This document shows positions 1 through 7,777 of a stretch of DNA of 10,506 nt, piece by piece. The position numbers and the translations under genes were made by a program. Origin of the DNA: CAZPDM01 sp964585305 (GTDB lineage Bacteria; Planctomycetota; Uabimicrobiia; Uabimicrobiales; JABWCH01). Below the pieces are notes generated by a model. The model did not search any database. It was not told where the DNA came from and saw only the letters and a program-made list of their open reading frames with translations. The stretch is taken from assembly GCA_964585305.1 (NCBI GenBank), contig CAZPDM010000114.1:1-10506 (forward strand), in the 5' to 3' direction. Position 1 is the stretch's first letter, and each line of letters begins with the position of its first letter.

Positions 1-129
1 GCAAAGAGAATGTTTGGGTATTGGATGGAAGATGTAGCAAAAATTGTTCTGGGTACTAGGAAAAATTCGCTATTTAAGCTTGCTGATGATCAGCAAGCGC
101 GAATTTTTCCGTTAAAATATGGACAGTGA
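1..129 (+). CDS. possible 3' end of an upstream gene (partial)
   Basis: Reading frame 1 is open from the first base to a TGA at 127-129 and would encode the last 42 residues of a protein, ending in RIFPLKYGQ. It would overlap the start of the next gene by 11 bases, as is common in operons. Against it, the frame runs straight through the long hairpin at 59-110, which looks like a terminator, and frame 3 is also open until a TAG at 57-59, exactly at the foot of that hairpin, so an upstream gene could end there instead. I do not recognise either peptide. The choice between the frames cannot be made without sequence to the left. Confidence 0.3.
   Translation, partial: AKRMFGYWMEDVAKIVLGTRKNSLFKLADDQQARIFPLKYGQ
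59..110. terminator. long imperfect hairpin, probable bidirectional terminator
   Basis: Outer arms 59-70 (GGAAAAATTCGC) and 99-110 (GCGAATTTTTCC) are perfectly complementary. Inner arms 78-86 (GCTTGCTGA) and 90-98 (TCAGCAAGC) are also perfect around a TGA loop. Together they give a 21-bp stem interrupted only by a one-sided 7-base bulge (71-77). The A5/T5 runs in the outer arms fit an intrinsic terminator in either direction. It ends only 8 bases before the first possible ATG of the next gene, which leaves no room for a promoter or ribosome binding site between them. Confidence 0.6.
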
Positions 130-526
130 AATTACATCTCAACTGAAAAATAAGATGTTTGGGCAATTAGGAAATTTTGCGAATATGCAGAGTAAAAGTG
201 AAGTCCAGTGGCGTATAGCCTTAGCAAGAGTATTTGAGAAATTCGATCTAAAATATAATTACCAATTACAAGAATATCGTTTAGATTTTTTTGTGAAAGA
301 TTTAAAGTTGGTGCTGGAATGCAATGGGTTTGCGCATGCACACTACGATCCTGTGAAAGAAGCCGAAAGAGAAAAACTGATCCTCAAGAAAAAATATTCT
401 ATCGTTCGCTTCCATCATCAGGCAACACTGGAAGCTGTGGTAAATGCTATTCTAAGAGTACTAGGCAAGCCTGGAGAAAAACTCATAGTCTATGACGAAA
501 AAGATTTATGCAAAGCAAAACCTTGA
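119..526 (+). CDS. DUF559-domain protein, PD-(D/E)XK endonuclease-like
   Basis: The 135-residue protein matches the DUF559 fold, a Vsr-related member of the PD-(D/E)XK nuclease superfamily. Visible family signatures are SEVQW near residue 27, the acidic strand YRLDFFV (D56), the hydrophobic strand LKLVLECNG (E67, with N69-G70 where most relatives have DG), a charged helix around 79-90, and SIVRFHH near 94-100. The D56 and E67 pair is the expected metal-binding core; the usual second acidic residue is replaced by N69, so activity is uncertain. The first ATG (119) has no ribosome binding site and abuts a hairpin; ATG at 185 has an AGGA sequence about 11 bases upstream, sits just before the conserved domain and would give 113 residues, close to the usual family size. 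Such proteins often stand alone and their biological role is not established. The gene is closed by its own strong terminator. Confidence 0.8.
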   Translation: MDSEITSQLKNKMFGQLGNFANMQSKSEVQWRIALARVFEKFDLKYNYQLQEYRLDFFVKDLKLVLECNGFAHAHYDPVKEAEREKLILKKKYSIVRFHHQATLEAVVNAILRVLGKPGEKLIVYDEKDLCKAKP

Positions 527-536
527 AAAAGATGGG

Positions 537-587
537 AAAAAAAGCGAAAGGAAAGTTTTCTGTTTAAACTTTCCTTTCGCTTTTTTT
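537..587 (+). terminator. intrinsic terminator after the DUF559 gene
   Basis: Arms 537-558 and 566-587 form a perfect 22-bp stem around a 7-base loop (TCTGTTT). The stem begins with A7 and ends with T7 around a GCGAAAGGAAAG core. It lies 10 bases after the stop codon and follows standard Rho-independent terminator design. Confidence 0.9.
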
Positions 588-635
588 ATGAGAAAAATGA
601 TTTTTTAGAAAAATTTTTTTCATATTTTTAATATA

Positions 636-663
636 TTGATAAAAAAAAAATATTTGATATAAT
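636..663 (+). promoter_or_regulatory. sigma70-type promoter of the NTase-FYVE gene
   Basis: TTGATA (636-641) and a perfect TATAAT (658-663) are separated by 16 bases in a very AT-rich stretch. Transcription would begin near 670, leaving a leader of about 75 bases before the ATG at 746. No PmrA-type direct repeat of TTAAT was found upstream. Confidence 0.65.
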
Positions 664-745
664 ATTTTATTCAAATATTTAAGTTTTTTATGCTTTTTAG
701 GTTAGAAAAAATTAAAATCCTTCTTGTTTTTCTTTAAAGAAAGAA

Positions 746-2458
746 ATGCTAATGAATTACATCTTAACTAATTTACTTGGGTTTAAAGAAAAATTTACAG
801 ATTTAACAGCCGCAAAAAAAAAGTTACATAGACTGATGGCTGGTAAGACAGTAGATTTTTGGTTTATAAAGGAAGAAGGTTCACCAAAATATTTATGCGC
901 TGGTGGTACAACTCAGTATAGTGAAAAAATAGATTTAATGTTGGAAAAATACACAAAAATTCCTAAGTGTGAAATTAATAAAGAAGAGGATGAGGTGCAA
1001 GCTCTTTTTAATAATGATTTTCGTTATATTATGGCACGGCAAGCAGAACGACATGCTTTAATGATGAAAAAAGCTCAAGAAATTCTCTATACGGATCAAA
1101 ATGTTGAAGAGGCTACTCGCATTGTGCGAAAAATGGTCCATCACATGTATAATGAAACCCATCAAATGATGACTTGTCCAATTGGATTGGAAAATACCAA
1201 TGTGGATATAGGCAGGATGGCCCTTTTATGTGGAGGATCTTTTAGTAGAGAAGAATTGATGCCATTTTCTGATTGTGATGTTCGTATAATCTATGAAGAT
1301 ACAAGTCATACTGAAGAAGCAATTATTTTCTTTATAATTTTGATTGTCAAAGGGAAATTAGCCATTTTTATGAGAAATCCTGATATCACGGATTTAAGTG
1401 TCGCAAGTTTTAGTGTAGATCGCGAGGGTATTGAAACTCCAGAAGATGCTGCAAAATTTCAAAGCTGCTATGTTATGCTGGATGCTGTTGCGATCCATGA
1501 AGATGAGGTATTGTTAAATGCCTATAATTTAGCTTTAACAAAAGAAGTTGACAATTTTGAAAAAAAGACAGACGAAGGTACTTATTTTTCCAACTGTTGT
1601 ATGGAATTGACTGCAAAACTTAATGATAATGGCGTTTTAAATAAAAAAACTAATATTAATCTTAAGGATGATATTTATCGTCCACTTTCTTATTTTACAA
1701 GTATGCTAGCTGTGATTTTTGATAAAGAGTTAGAAGGTATGAGAGCTGAAAAAAACAGCATAAAACGCCTAAAATTTTTATTTGAGAATAAAAAAATATC
1801 TGAGCCATTTCTAAAAATGATGGAAGATTCTTTATGGTATATTATGCAAAAGAGAATAAAACAACATGAGCAAAAAGGAAAGGCAGATGACAAAACTTTC
1901 ATTGGGAGTTTAGAGGAAGATAAAGTTGTTCTCCTTACTAAAAGTCTTAATATACTAAAATATATGATATTCGTTACGAGAAATACTTGGAGAAAAGAAG
2001 GCCTAACGAAAGCATTTCAAGTGCTTAAAGAAAAGCTTTCTCAACCAATCTTGATTTCAGATGAAATGGCTACAAATTGTCAGATGTGTGGTAAAAAGTT
2101 TTCTGGAACAAAAGACAAACAACATTGCCGATATTGTGGGGGCGTACTTTGTAGCTCATGCGCACCTTCTGGCCTTCAAAAAAATGTTCCAGGTTATACT
2201 TCATCTCAAAGAGTTTGCAAATTTTGTTTTAATTACATTACCAAATTAGTCTCTACTGGAACTTTAAAACCTCGAAAGCAATGGGTTCCAAATATTCCAG
2301 TTTGCCAAGGATGTGGACAAGCGTTTTCTATATTTAAAAAACGCCATCATTGTCGAGATTGTGGTGGAAATTTTTGTGCAACTTGTAGCTCGTACACAAA
2401 AAAATTAACAGGAAGTAATAAAGCTGTTCGCGTATGCAAAAATTGCGCAGAAGATTAA
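746..2458 (+). CDS. nucleotidyltransferase-like protein with two C-terminal FYVE zinc fingers; putative effector
   Basis: The protein has 570 residues. Residues 163-181 carry GGSFSREELMPFSDCDVRI, the signature of GlnD/DUF294-type nucleotidyltransferases (Gly-Ser loop G164-S165, then D176-x-D178 as metal ligands). The segment NLKDDIYRPL (305-314) may correspond to the later DUF294 motif. The C-terminus holds two FYVE-type fingers, each with eight cysteines: C445, C448, C461, C464, C469, C472, C491, C494, and C520, C523, C536, C539, C544, C547, C564, C567. The second has the lipid-binding signature KRHHCRDCGG (532-541) and RVC (562-564); the first is weaker (KQHCRYCGG). Neither has a clean WxxD motif (W513 starts WVPN). 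FYVE domains bind phosphatidylinositol-3-phosphate on endosomes in eukaryotes, so delivery into a host cell is inferred; no signal peptide is seen. The substrate of the transferase is unknown. An alternative ATG lies two codons downstream (752). The gene has its own promoter. Confidence 0.85.
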   Translation: MLMNYILTNLLGFKEKFTDLTAAKKKLHRLMAGKTVDFWFIKEEGSPKYLCAGGTTQYSEKIDLMLEKYTKIPKCEINKEEDEVQALFNNDFRYIMARQAERHALMMKKAQEILYTDQNVEEATRIVRKMVHHMYNETHQMMTCPIGLENTNVDIGRMALLCGGSFSREELMPFSDCDVRIIYEDTSHTEEAIIFFIILIVKGKLAIFMRNPDITDLSVASFSVDREGIETPEDAAKFQSCYVMLDAVAIHEDEVLLNAYNLALTKEVDNFEKKTDEGTYFSNCCMELTAKLNDNGVLNKKTNINLKDDIYRPLSYFTSMLAVIFDKELEGMRAEKNSIKRLKFLFENKKISEPFLKMMEDSLWYIMQKRIKQHEQKGKADDKTFIGSLEEDKVVLLTKSLNILKYMIFVTRNTWRKEGLTKAFQVLKEKLSQPILISDEMATNCQMCGKKFSGTKDKQHCRYCGGVLCSSCAPSGLQKNVPGYTSSQRVCKFCFNYITKLVSTGTLKPRKQWVPNIPVCQGCGQAFSIFKKRHHCRDCGGNFCATCSSYTKKLTGSNKAVRVCKNCAED

Positions 2459-2473
2459 ATAAAAAAAACAATG

Positions 2474-2507
2474 TGAGTGTATCATTTATATTTAAATGAT
2501 ACACTCA
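2474..2507. terminator. 15-bp hairpin between the FYVE and HEAT genes
   Basis: Arms 2474-2488 and 2493-2507 (TGAGTGTATCATTTA and its complement) pair perfectly around a TATT loop. It begins 16 bases after the FYVE stop codon. No T-run follows on the plus strand, so it may be a weak terminator, an RNA-stabilising hairpin or an operator. The A-rich stretch before it would supply a T-run for minus-strand transcripts, but no minus-strand gene lies to the right within reach. Confidence 0.5.
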
Positions 2508-2542
2508 ACAAAGCAATATTTAAACGATCTTTTTATCAAAAA

Positions 2543-2559
2543 AATTTGTTGGACAAATT
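2543..2559 (+). promoter_or_regulatory. small inverted repeat over the ribosome binding region of the HEAT gene
   Basis: AATTTGT (2543-2549) and ACAAATT (2553-2559) pair perfectly around TGG, four bases before the ATG. The only Shine-Dalgarno-like bases (GGA, 2551-2553) lie in and beside the loop. This could lower translation or be bound by a regulator. The stem is AT-rich and may also be chance. Confidence 0.35.
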
Positions 2560-2562
2560 GCT

Positions 2563-5118
2563 ATGTCAAGAAAGTTTAGCGATTTTTTTGGATGCTTTGT
2601 TTCTCTTATTGTTATAGGCATTCTGGGGTGTCTAATTGCAGGATTTTTTGGAGGTTTTGGGGAATATACACAGACAATACTTTGGCAGATTTTAGGGATT
2701 TTATTAAGTCTCCCATTATTATATTGGTTTATAAAAACTGTGTTATTGGAAAGTATAATTTTTCCAATATTGGAATGGTTTCATTCACATGAGATGGTGT
2801 TATTGGGAATTACAGCAGTAGGATGTTTTTTATCAACATTGCTGCCACAACCATGGGGATTGGGAGTAACAGTTTTTTTTATTCTGTCGATTTTCTTTTA
2901 TTCTATGTATTGGTTAGTAACGCAAGGTAAAATCATAATAAGTATGAACTTAATACAACCGCTTTTATTTACCTGGTTGTATTATCAGATTTTTGCTAAT
3001 TTAGGGGCAGAGTATTATAAATATGAACAATTACCAGAGTGGAAGGATTGGCTACAATTTACTTTTATCCATATCTTGCGTGCCAGCGATTTTCTCGATA
3101 TACTTGATGAGTATCAAATACATCTTCAAAATATTCAGCATCACCGTTGGGAAGTAGCTGGAGTAATTGTAGCAATGCATTGGATGGTAGATGTTTTTTT
3201 GATTACGGTAGTAGTAAATTTTTTTTTACGAAAACCAACAGCATGGTTAGCCAAATATTCACGATTTTTTAATATTTTATTACAAATAAGTTTGATAATA
3301 GTAATTATAGCTTTAATTAAGATGGCTATTTCTCAACATTGGTCCTGGCAAAATGCCTGTGTGTGGTGGCCGTTGGATAACTTTTTACGTGTGTTGGATG
3401 CGGGTGATGCTTTTCAATTGTTCAATTGGCGACTTCATACTATACCAAGTAATACTTGGAATTCTATTTTAACTATAGCATTTCGAATAGTAATTGCGGG
3501 TTATATTACTAAATATGGAACTAAAATTCGTTTATATAGTATTGGTGGACGCGGTTTGGCAGTAGAAGAACTGATTGAAAATTTACAAGATTCTAATCCT
3601 AAAATATATCAAGCTTCTGCGAATACTTTACAAAAAATGAGTTCTATTGCAGCCGTTTTAGAAAATAATGCTTCTCTTGAACAAATTATTGCTCTATTAT
3701 CTCATGAAGATTCAAAAATTCGTAAATCTGCCGGAACAGCTATTTGGGAAATGAATCAAAGAAAACTAGATGATATTCATCAATTAGTAAGAGCATTACC
3801 TTTGAATTGGGATGCTATAAATTATGCCTTAGGAAAAATTGATCCGCAATGGTCAATCAGTGAATCAGCACAAGCAGCTATCCCTGATTTAATCACCACA
3901 TTGATTCATGAAAAGTCTTCAGAAGCAAGAAAATATTCTGCTCTAGCATTAGCAAAACTCATTAGTGAAAAGAATAATTTATCTAGTCATGGTAATAATG
4001 TCCCTATTTCTGAAAATGTTGCTGTTGTTTCTGCTTTGATTCAGTCATTAAAAAATGACAGTGATATTTATGTCCGGGCTGCAGCCGCAGAAGCTTTAGG
4101 AATAATGAAAGCAAGCTCATCGGAGGTTGAGTTAATTTTTGTTTTACAAAATGTCAATGAGAACCATAATGTTTTAGAGGCTGCTGCTGAAGCTTTAGGA
4201 AATATGAAGTCTGCTAAAGCCGTGCCAGCATTGATCCAAAGTTTACCACATACATTCAAAGCCGGCCCAATTGCTCTTGGAAAAATTGGTTCTGCATCTC
4301 AAGATGCAATTTTAGAATTAGTGAAATATCTTAGCAGTACTTACTATCGTGTATATGCTCAAGAAGCCTTAGACAAGATTTCCCCAAACTGGCGTACAAG
4401 TGAACAAGCAAAATTAGCAATTCCTGTATTGATTGAACAACTTCAGCATACTTTTCCCGATATTCAACAAAACGCGGCTTTAGCCTTGGCAGAACTTGGG
4501 CCTATAGCCCAATCTGCGATTCCTGCCTTATTATTAAAACTTCAAGATGACCCGGTAATACAAAATGCAGCAGTAATTGCATTCAGCAAGATGGGCGATG
4601 CTGGAGTCCCAGCCTTATTTCAAAGCCTATCTCATCCAAACGACAAAGTTCGAGAATTTACGGCTAACGCTCTAGCTGAAATGGGAATAATGGCTGAATC
4701 TTTTGTTCCTGTTTTAATTCAGACTTTAGCGGATTCGTCTTGGACAGTTCGTAATGCTGCTGCTAATGCTTTAAACAAAATCTTTCCGGAATGGGCTACT
4801 AGTGAGATTGCTCAAACTGCACTTGTGAAATTTATCAAAGGTCTTACAGATTTAAATTCAAACGTTCGCAGATCGTTTGCTGAAGCATTAGGAAAATTTG
4901 GCCCGCAAGCTGTTATAGCAATCCCAGCATTGATTCAATCTATATCAGATCCAGAATCCGATGTTCGTCAATCTGCTATCCAAGCATTAGGTCAAATTGG
5001 CTTGGCAGCTAAATCTGCTATTCCTGCCTTACAAATAGCAACAAAAGATTCATCAGTTTTTGTACGCGAGTCGGCTAAAGAAGTCTTATATAAAATCAAA
5101 CATAGTCAGGTTAAATAA
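2563..5118 (+). CDS. multi-pass membrane protein with long C-terminal HEAT-repeat domain
   Basis: The protein has 851 residues. The first 320 contain about seven to eight hydrophobic helices (roughly 9-31, 39-60, 78-95, 100-119, 124-148, 196-222, 235-256 and 301-317). The helix at 9-31 follows a short basic start and acts as a signal anchor. Residues about 330-850 are a string of HEAT/PBS-lyase-type repeats, with helix pairs such as AVPALIQSL and VRxxAAxALG, which make a curved protein-binding solenoid. Three longer linkers recur in it: KIDPQW...SE (425-434), KISPNW...SE (605-614) and KIFPEW...SE (739-748). The solenoid is probably cytoplasmic and scaffolds a partner at the membrane. No catalytic motif is visible and the function is not recognised. 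The start has only a weak GGA ribosome binding site. No clear promoter was found between this gene and the FYVE gene, so read-through from that gene is possible. Confidence 0.8.
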   Translation: MSRKFSDFFGCFVSLIVIGILGCLIAGFFGGFGEYTQTILWQILGILLSLPLLYWFIKTVLLESIIFPILEWFHSHEMVLLGITAVGCFLSTLLPQPWGLGVTVFFILSIFFYSMYWLVTQGKIIISMNLIQPLLFTWLYYQIFANLGAEYYKYEQLPEWKDWLQFTFIHILRASDFLDILDEYQIHLQNIQHHRWEVAGVIVAMHWMVDVFLITVVVNFFLRKPTAWLAKYSRFFNILLQISLIIVIIALIKMAISQHWSWQNACVWWPLDNFLRVLDAGDAFQLFNWRLHTIPSNTWNSILTIAFRIVIAGYITKYGTKIRLYSIGGRGLAVEELIENLQDSNPKIYQASANTLQKMSSIAAVLENNASLEQIIALLSHEDSKIRKSAGTAIWEMNQRKLDDIHQLVRALPLNWDAINYALGKIDPQWSISESAQAAIPDLITTLIHEKSSEARKYSALALAKLISEKNNLSSHGNNVPISENVAVVSALIQSLKNDSDIYVRAAAAEALGIMKASSSEVELIFVLQNVNENHNVLEAAAEALGNMKSAKAVPALIQSLPHTFKAGPIALGKIGSASQDAILELVKYLSSTYYRVYAQEALDKISPNWRTSEQAKLAIPVLIEQLQHTFPDIQQNAALALAELGPIAQSAIPALLLKLQDDPVIQNAAVIAFSKMGDAGVPALFQSLSHPNDKVREFTANALAEMGIMAESFVPVLIQTLADSSWTVRNAAANALNKIFPEWATSEIAQTALVKFIKGLTDLNSNVRRSFAEALGKFGPQAVIAIPALIQSISDPESDVRQSAIQALGQIGLAAKSAIPALQIATKDSSVFVRESAKEVLYKIKHSQVK

Positions 5119-5166
5119 GTTATTATTTAAACTCATGCCTGCTTAAAATTTTGTTAAATTTGAGAA

Positions 5167-5221
5167 AAAATAACAACAAAACTTTCTATTTTCTTAATAA
5201 AAAAAGTTATGTTGTTATTTT
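5167..5221. terminator. bidirectional terminator shared by convergent genes
   Basis: AAAATAACAACA (5167-5178) pairs perfectly with TGTTGTTATTTT (5210-5221), and AACTTT with AAAGTT extends the stem inside, around a loop of about 18 bases. It lies between the stop codons of the HEAT gene (5118) and zwf (5250), and the A and T runs give a U-tract in both directions. Confidence 0.65.
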
Positions 5222-5249
5222 GTTAAAGGAATCTCTAAATTTTGTGATT

Positions 5250-6797
5250 TTACAATTCGCAATAACTTCCATCATCTGCTAAATTACGGCACGGATATCT
5301 CCAAGTGAATCCACTACCTAAAAGGTTATCTGCATTTTCCGGTCCCCATGTTCCAGCAGGATAGCCATATATTTTTATATTATGATTTTCCTGCCATGCT
5401 TGTTGAATAGGAGCAACAAATTTCCAACAAGCATCTACTGCATCGCCACGAATATAGAGTGTTGCATCACCCATAATACAGTCGAGGAGTAAACGTTCGT
5501 ATGCAGTGGGAATATAAGTCTTTTCCAACTTAGAATAAAGAAAGGACATATTCGCAGGTTGAACTTCAAAGCCAGCACCAGGGACTTTCATCCCAAATTT
5601 TAAAAGTAGCCCATCATCAGGTTGAATACGTATTACCAATTGATTACAAGAATTGCATTGTTCTTTATTTTGGTTGAATAAATAATGTGGTGTAGGATTA
5701 AAATGAATGACGATTTCTGTTACTTTTGTTGGTAAACGTTTTCCTGTCCGAATGTAGAAGGGGACTCCTCCCCAACGCCAGTTATCTATATAAAATTTAA
5801 GCGCAATATATGTTTCTGTTCGAGAATCAGAATGTACTCCTTTTTCTTCTCGATAGCCAAGAATACTTTCTCCTTTTATTATAGAATGTGTATATTGCCC
5901 GCGAATAGCAATATTGGGAACATCTTCTATTTTGATAGGTCTAAAAGATTCAAAAACTTTGAGCGTTTCATTCCTAATAGCATTAGCGTCTAAGATGGCA
6001 GGAGGTTCCATTGCCACTAACCCTACTAATTGCAACAGATGATTTTGAAGCATATCACGTAAAGCACCAGCTTCGTCGTAATAGCCGCCTCGATCCCCGA
6101 TTCCTAATGTTTCGGAAGAAGTGATTTCGACATGATGGATATAATTGCGGTTCCAAAGTGGTTCAAAAATGCCATTAGAAAAGCGTGTTACTAATACATT
6201 TTGAACTGTTTCTTTTCCAAGATAATGATCGATTCTATAAATCTGATCTTCATTAAAAACTTCTAACAATTTTTCATTTACTTCTCGTGAAGAATTTAAA
6301 TCATAACCAAAAGGTTTTTCAATGATTACTTTTTTCCAACCTAAAGTATGATCGGGAATTTCTTGTTGCATTCCTAAAAGTCCAAGATTATGTGCAATAG
6401 TTCCATATAAACTTGGTGGTGTAGAGAAATAATAAATACAATTTCCTATTGCTGAGTAATGGGAATTTAATTCTAACAATTTTTTTTGCAATTTTATGTA
6501 ATCATTAGATTCGCTTGGATTCATTGTTAAATAGTAAACATGAGAGAGAAATTTTTTTATTTCATCGTGATTTTTTATACATGTATTAGCAAATTTTTGT
6601 ATGGAAATAATTTCTCTATTACGAAAAGATTCATCAGAAAATTCTGTTCTGCTCACACCTAAAATTGCAAAACCTGTTGGCAACAATTTTTGGTTATATA
6701 AGTCAAAAAGAGCTGGCAATAATTTTCGATTAGTTAAATCTCCAGATGCTCCAAAGATCACTAAAAGACAATTTGCTAGATTTTGAGAATCTTTCAT
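5250..6797 (-). CDS. zwf: glucose-6-phosphate 1-dehydrogenase
   Basis: This cytoplasmic enzyme oxidises glucose-6-phosphate to 6-phosphogluconolactone and produces NADPH, the first step of the oxidative pentose phosphate and Entner-Doudoroff routes. The 515-residue length is normal. All key motifs are present: the dinucleotide-binding GASGDL (16-21), EKPFG (160-164), the active-site signature RIDHYLGKE (188-196), ALRDMLQNHLLQ (245-256) with the expected catalytic histidine at H253, RTGKRLP (350-356) and PAGTWGPENAD near the C-terminus. The ribosome binding site AAAGGA overlaps the stop codon of the upstream permease gene, which lies 12 bases away, so the two are almost certainly co-transcribed. 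Neither pgl nor edd or gnd follows, unlike many bacterial zwf operons. Confidence 0.97.
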   Translation of the reverse strand: MKDSQNLANCLLVIFGASGDLTNRKLLPALFDLYNQKLLPTGFAILGVSRTEFSDESFRNREIISIQKFANTCIKNHDEIKKFLSHVYYLTMNPSESNDYIKLQKKLLELNSHYSAIGNCIYYFSTPPSLYGTIAHNLGLLGMQQEIPDHTLGWKKVIIEKPFGYDLNSSREVNEKLLEVFNEDQIYRIDHYLGKETVQNVLVTRFSNGIFEPLWNRNYIHHVEITSSETLGIGDRGGYYDEAGALRDMLQNHLLQLVGLVAMEPPAILDANAIRNETLKVFESFRPIKIEDVPNIAIRGQYTHSIIKGESILGYREEKGVHSDSRTETYIALKFYIDNWRWGGVPFYIRTGKRLPTKVTEIVIHFNPTPHYLFNQNKEQCNSCNQLVIRIQPDDGLLLKFGMKVPGAGFEVQPANMSFLYSKLEKTYIPTAYERLLLDCIMGDATLYIRGDAVDACWKFVAPIQQAWQENHNIKIYGYPAGTWGPENADNLLGSGFTWRYPCRNLADDGSYCEL

Positions 6798-6809
6798 ATT
6801 AAAATTCCT

Positions 6810-7649
6810 TTAATTTTGTGTTTCTCCGCTTGCTCCAATACTAGCACTTCCTAATATTAACAACATTGCAATTCCTGAAATCCAAGTAAATTTATCACTT
6901 CCTGTTACGACCAAAATTATTGTAGAGAGCATGGGTGTAAGGTATGCTATAGGCCCTAAGATACGAGGATCGCCATTTTTAATAGCAGCATTCCAAAGTA
7001 AAATTGCACCTCCTAATGGACCAATTCCTAATATAAATAACAAAGGAAAATCCTTTGTTGCAAAAACATAGCTTGGTTCTAGTAAATAATGTACTATAAG
7101 AGAAAGTATTCCTGAACAAAAACAAAATAATCCCACAGCAGAATCGGGAAAATGTGAAATTCTTTTGATAATTAAAGAATAACTTGCCCATATAATTCCT
7201 GCCGAGGCAGCAAAAATATATCCCAGAAAATATTTGGAATCAAAATTTAATTTTCCACCTGTAATAATCAATGCCGCACCACTTACTCCTAAGAATGCAG
7301 CAAGGATATGTTTTATTTTTAAAGAATAGCCTGGTAAAACCAAAGGAGAAAACATAATAATTAACAATGGCCAAAGATAATTGATAAGATTAGCTTCAAT
7401 GGGAGGTGCATAGCGTACGGAAAGGATAAGGAAAAAGTGCGCACCGAATATACCATAAATTCCTAATAATATAAGTTTCCAGGAAACTTTCCATTGCGCA
7501 ATCTTATGAATGCTACATAACGAGCCAAGCATTAAAGCAATGCCCATAAGTAAAAAAGGCGGCATTTTTGCTAATTGCAATCCTAAAAAGGCAAACATGC
7601 TCCATAAAAAAACAGCAGATAACGATTGAATAAAGGCTTTGATTGGCAT
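6810..7649 (-). CDS. EamA/DMT-superfamily permease, YddG-like
   Basis: The 279-residue protein is almost wholly hydrophobic and can form about ten membrane helices in two halves of five, the fold of drug/metabolite transporters with two EamA repeats. The segment ANLINYLWPLL (86-96) and the following PLVLPGYSL resemble the YddG branch, which exports aromatic amino acids; the real substrate cannot be read from sequence. It is the first gene of a two-gene unit with zwf. The start codon has only a weak purine-rich stretch upstream (AGATAAGAAT), but no better start lies nearby, and the N-terminus runs straight into the first helix as expected. Confidence 0.88.
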   Translation of the reverse strand: MPIKAFIQSLSAVFLWSMFAFLGLQLAKMPPFLLMGIALMLGSLCSIHKIAQWKVSWKLILLGIYGIFGAHFFLILSVRYAPPIEANLINYLWPLLIIMFSPLVLPGYSLKIKHILAAFLGVSGAALIITGGKLNFDSKYFLGYIFAASAGIIWASYSLIIKRISHFPDSAVGLFCFCSGILSLIVHYLLEPSYVFATKDFPLLFILGIGPLGGAILLWNAAIKNGDPRILGPIAYLTPMLSTIILVVTGSDKFTWISGIAMLLILGSASIGASGETQN

Positions 7650-7707
7650 AAATATTCTTATCTAATAGTAATTTACAAAAAATTTAATAACATAGTTGCA
7701 TTGCAAT

Positions 7708-7735
7708 ATTATAACTCAAATAGTGTTTTTTTCAA
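7708..7735 (-). promoter_or_regulatory. sigma70-type promoter of the permease-zwf operon
   Basis: Read on the minus strand, TTGAAA (7735-7730) and a perfect TATAAT (7713-7708) are 16 bases apart. Transcription would start near 7701 and give a leader of about 50 bases before the permease ATG at 7649. Confidence 0.7.
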
Positions 7736-7752
7736 AAAATAGAGAAAATTTT

Positions 7753-7758
7753 TATAAA
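7753..7758 (+). promoter_or_regulatory. weak candidate -10 box of the OPT gene
   Basis: TATAAA (7753-7758) lies 20 bases before the OPT start. The hexamer 17 bases upstream (TTTCAA, 7730-7735) matches the -35 consensus poorly and overlaps the -35 box of the divergent permease promoter. If real, the two divergent promoters would share bases and could compete. Confidence 0.3.
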
Positions 7759-7777
7759 ATTCATTTGGAGAGATTAT

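Noticed and set aside
588..745. PmrA-type regulatory repeat upstream of the putative effector
   Set aside because: Only isolated TTAAT matches occur in the AT-rich DNA; no properly spaced direct repeat was seen.
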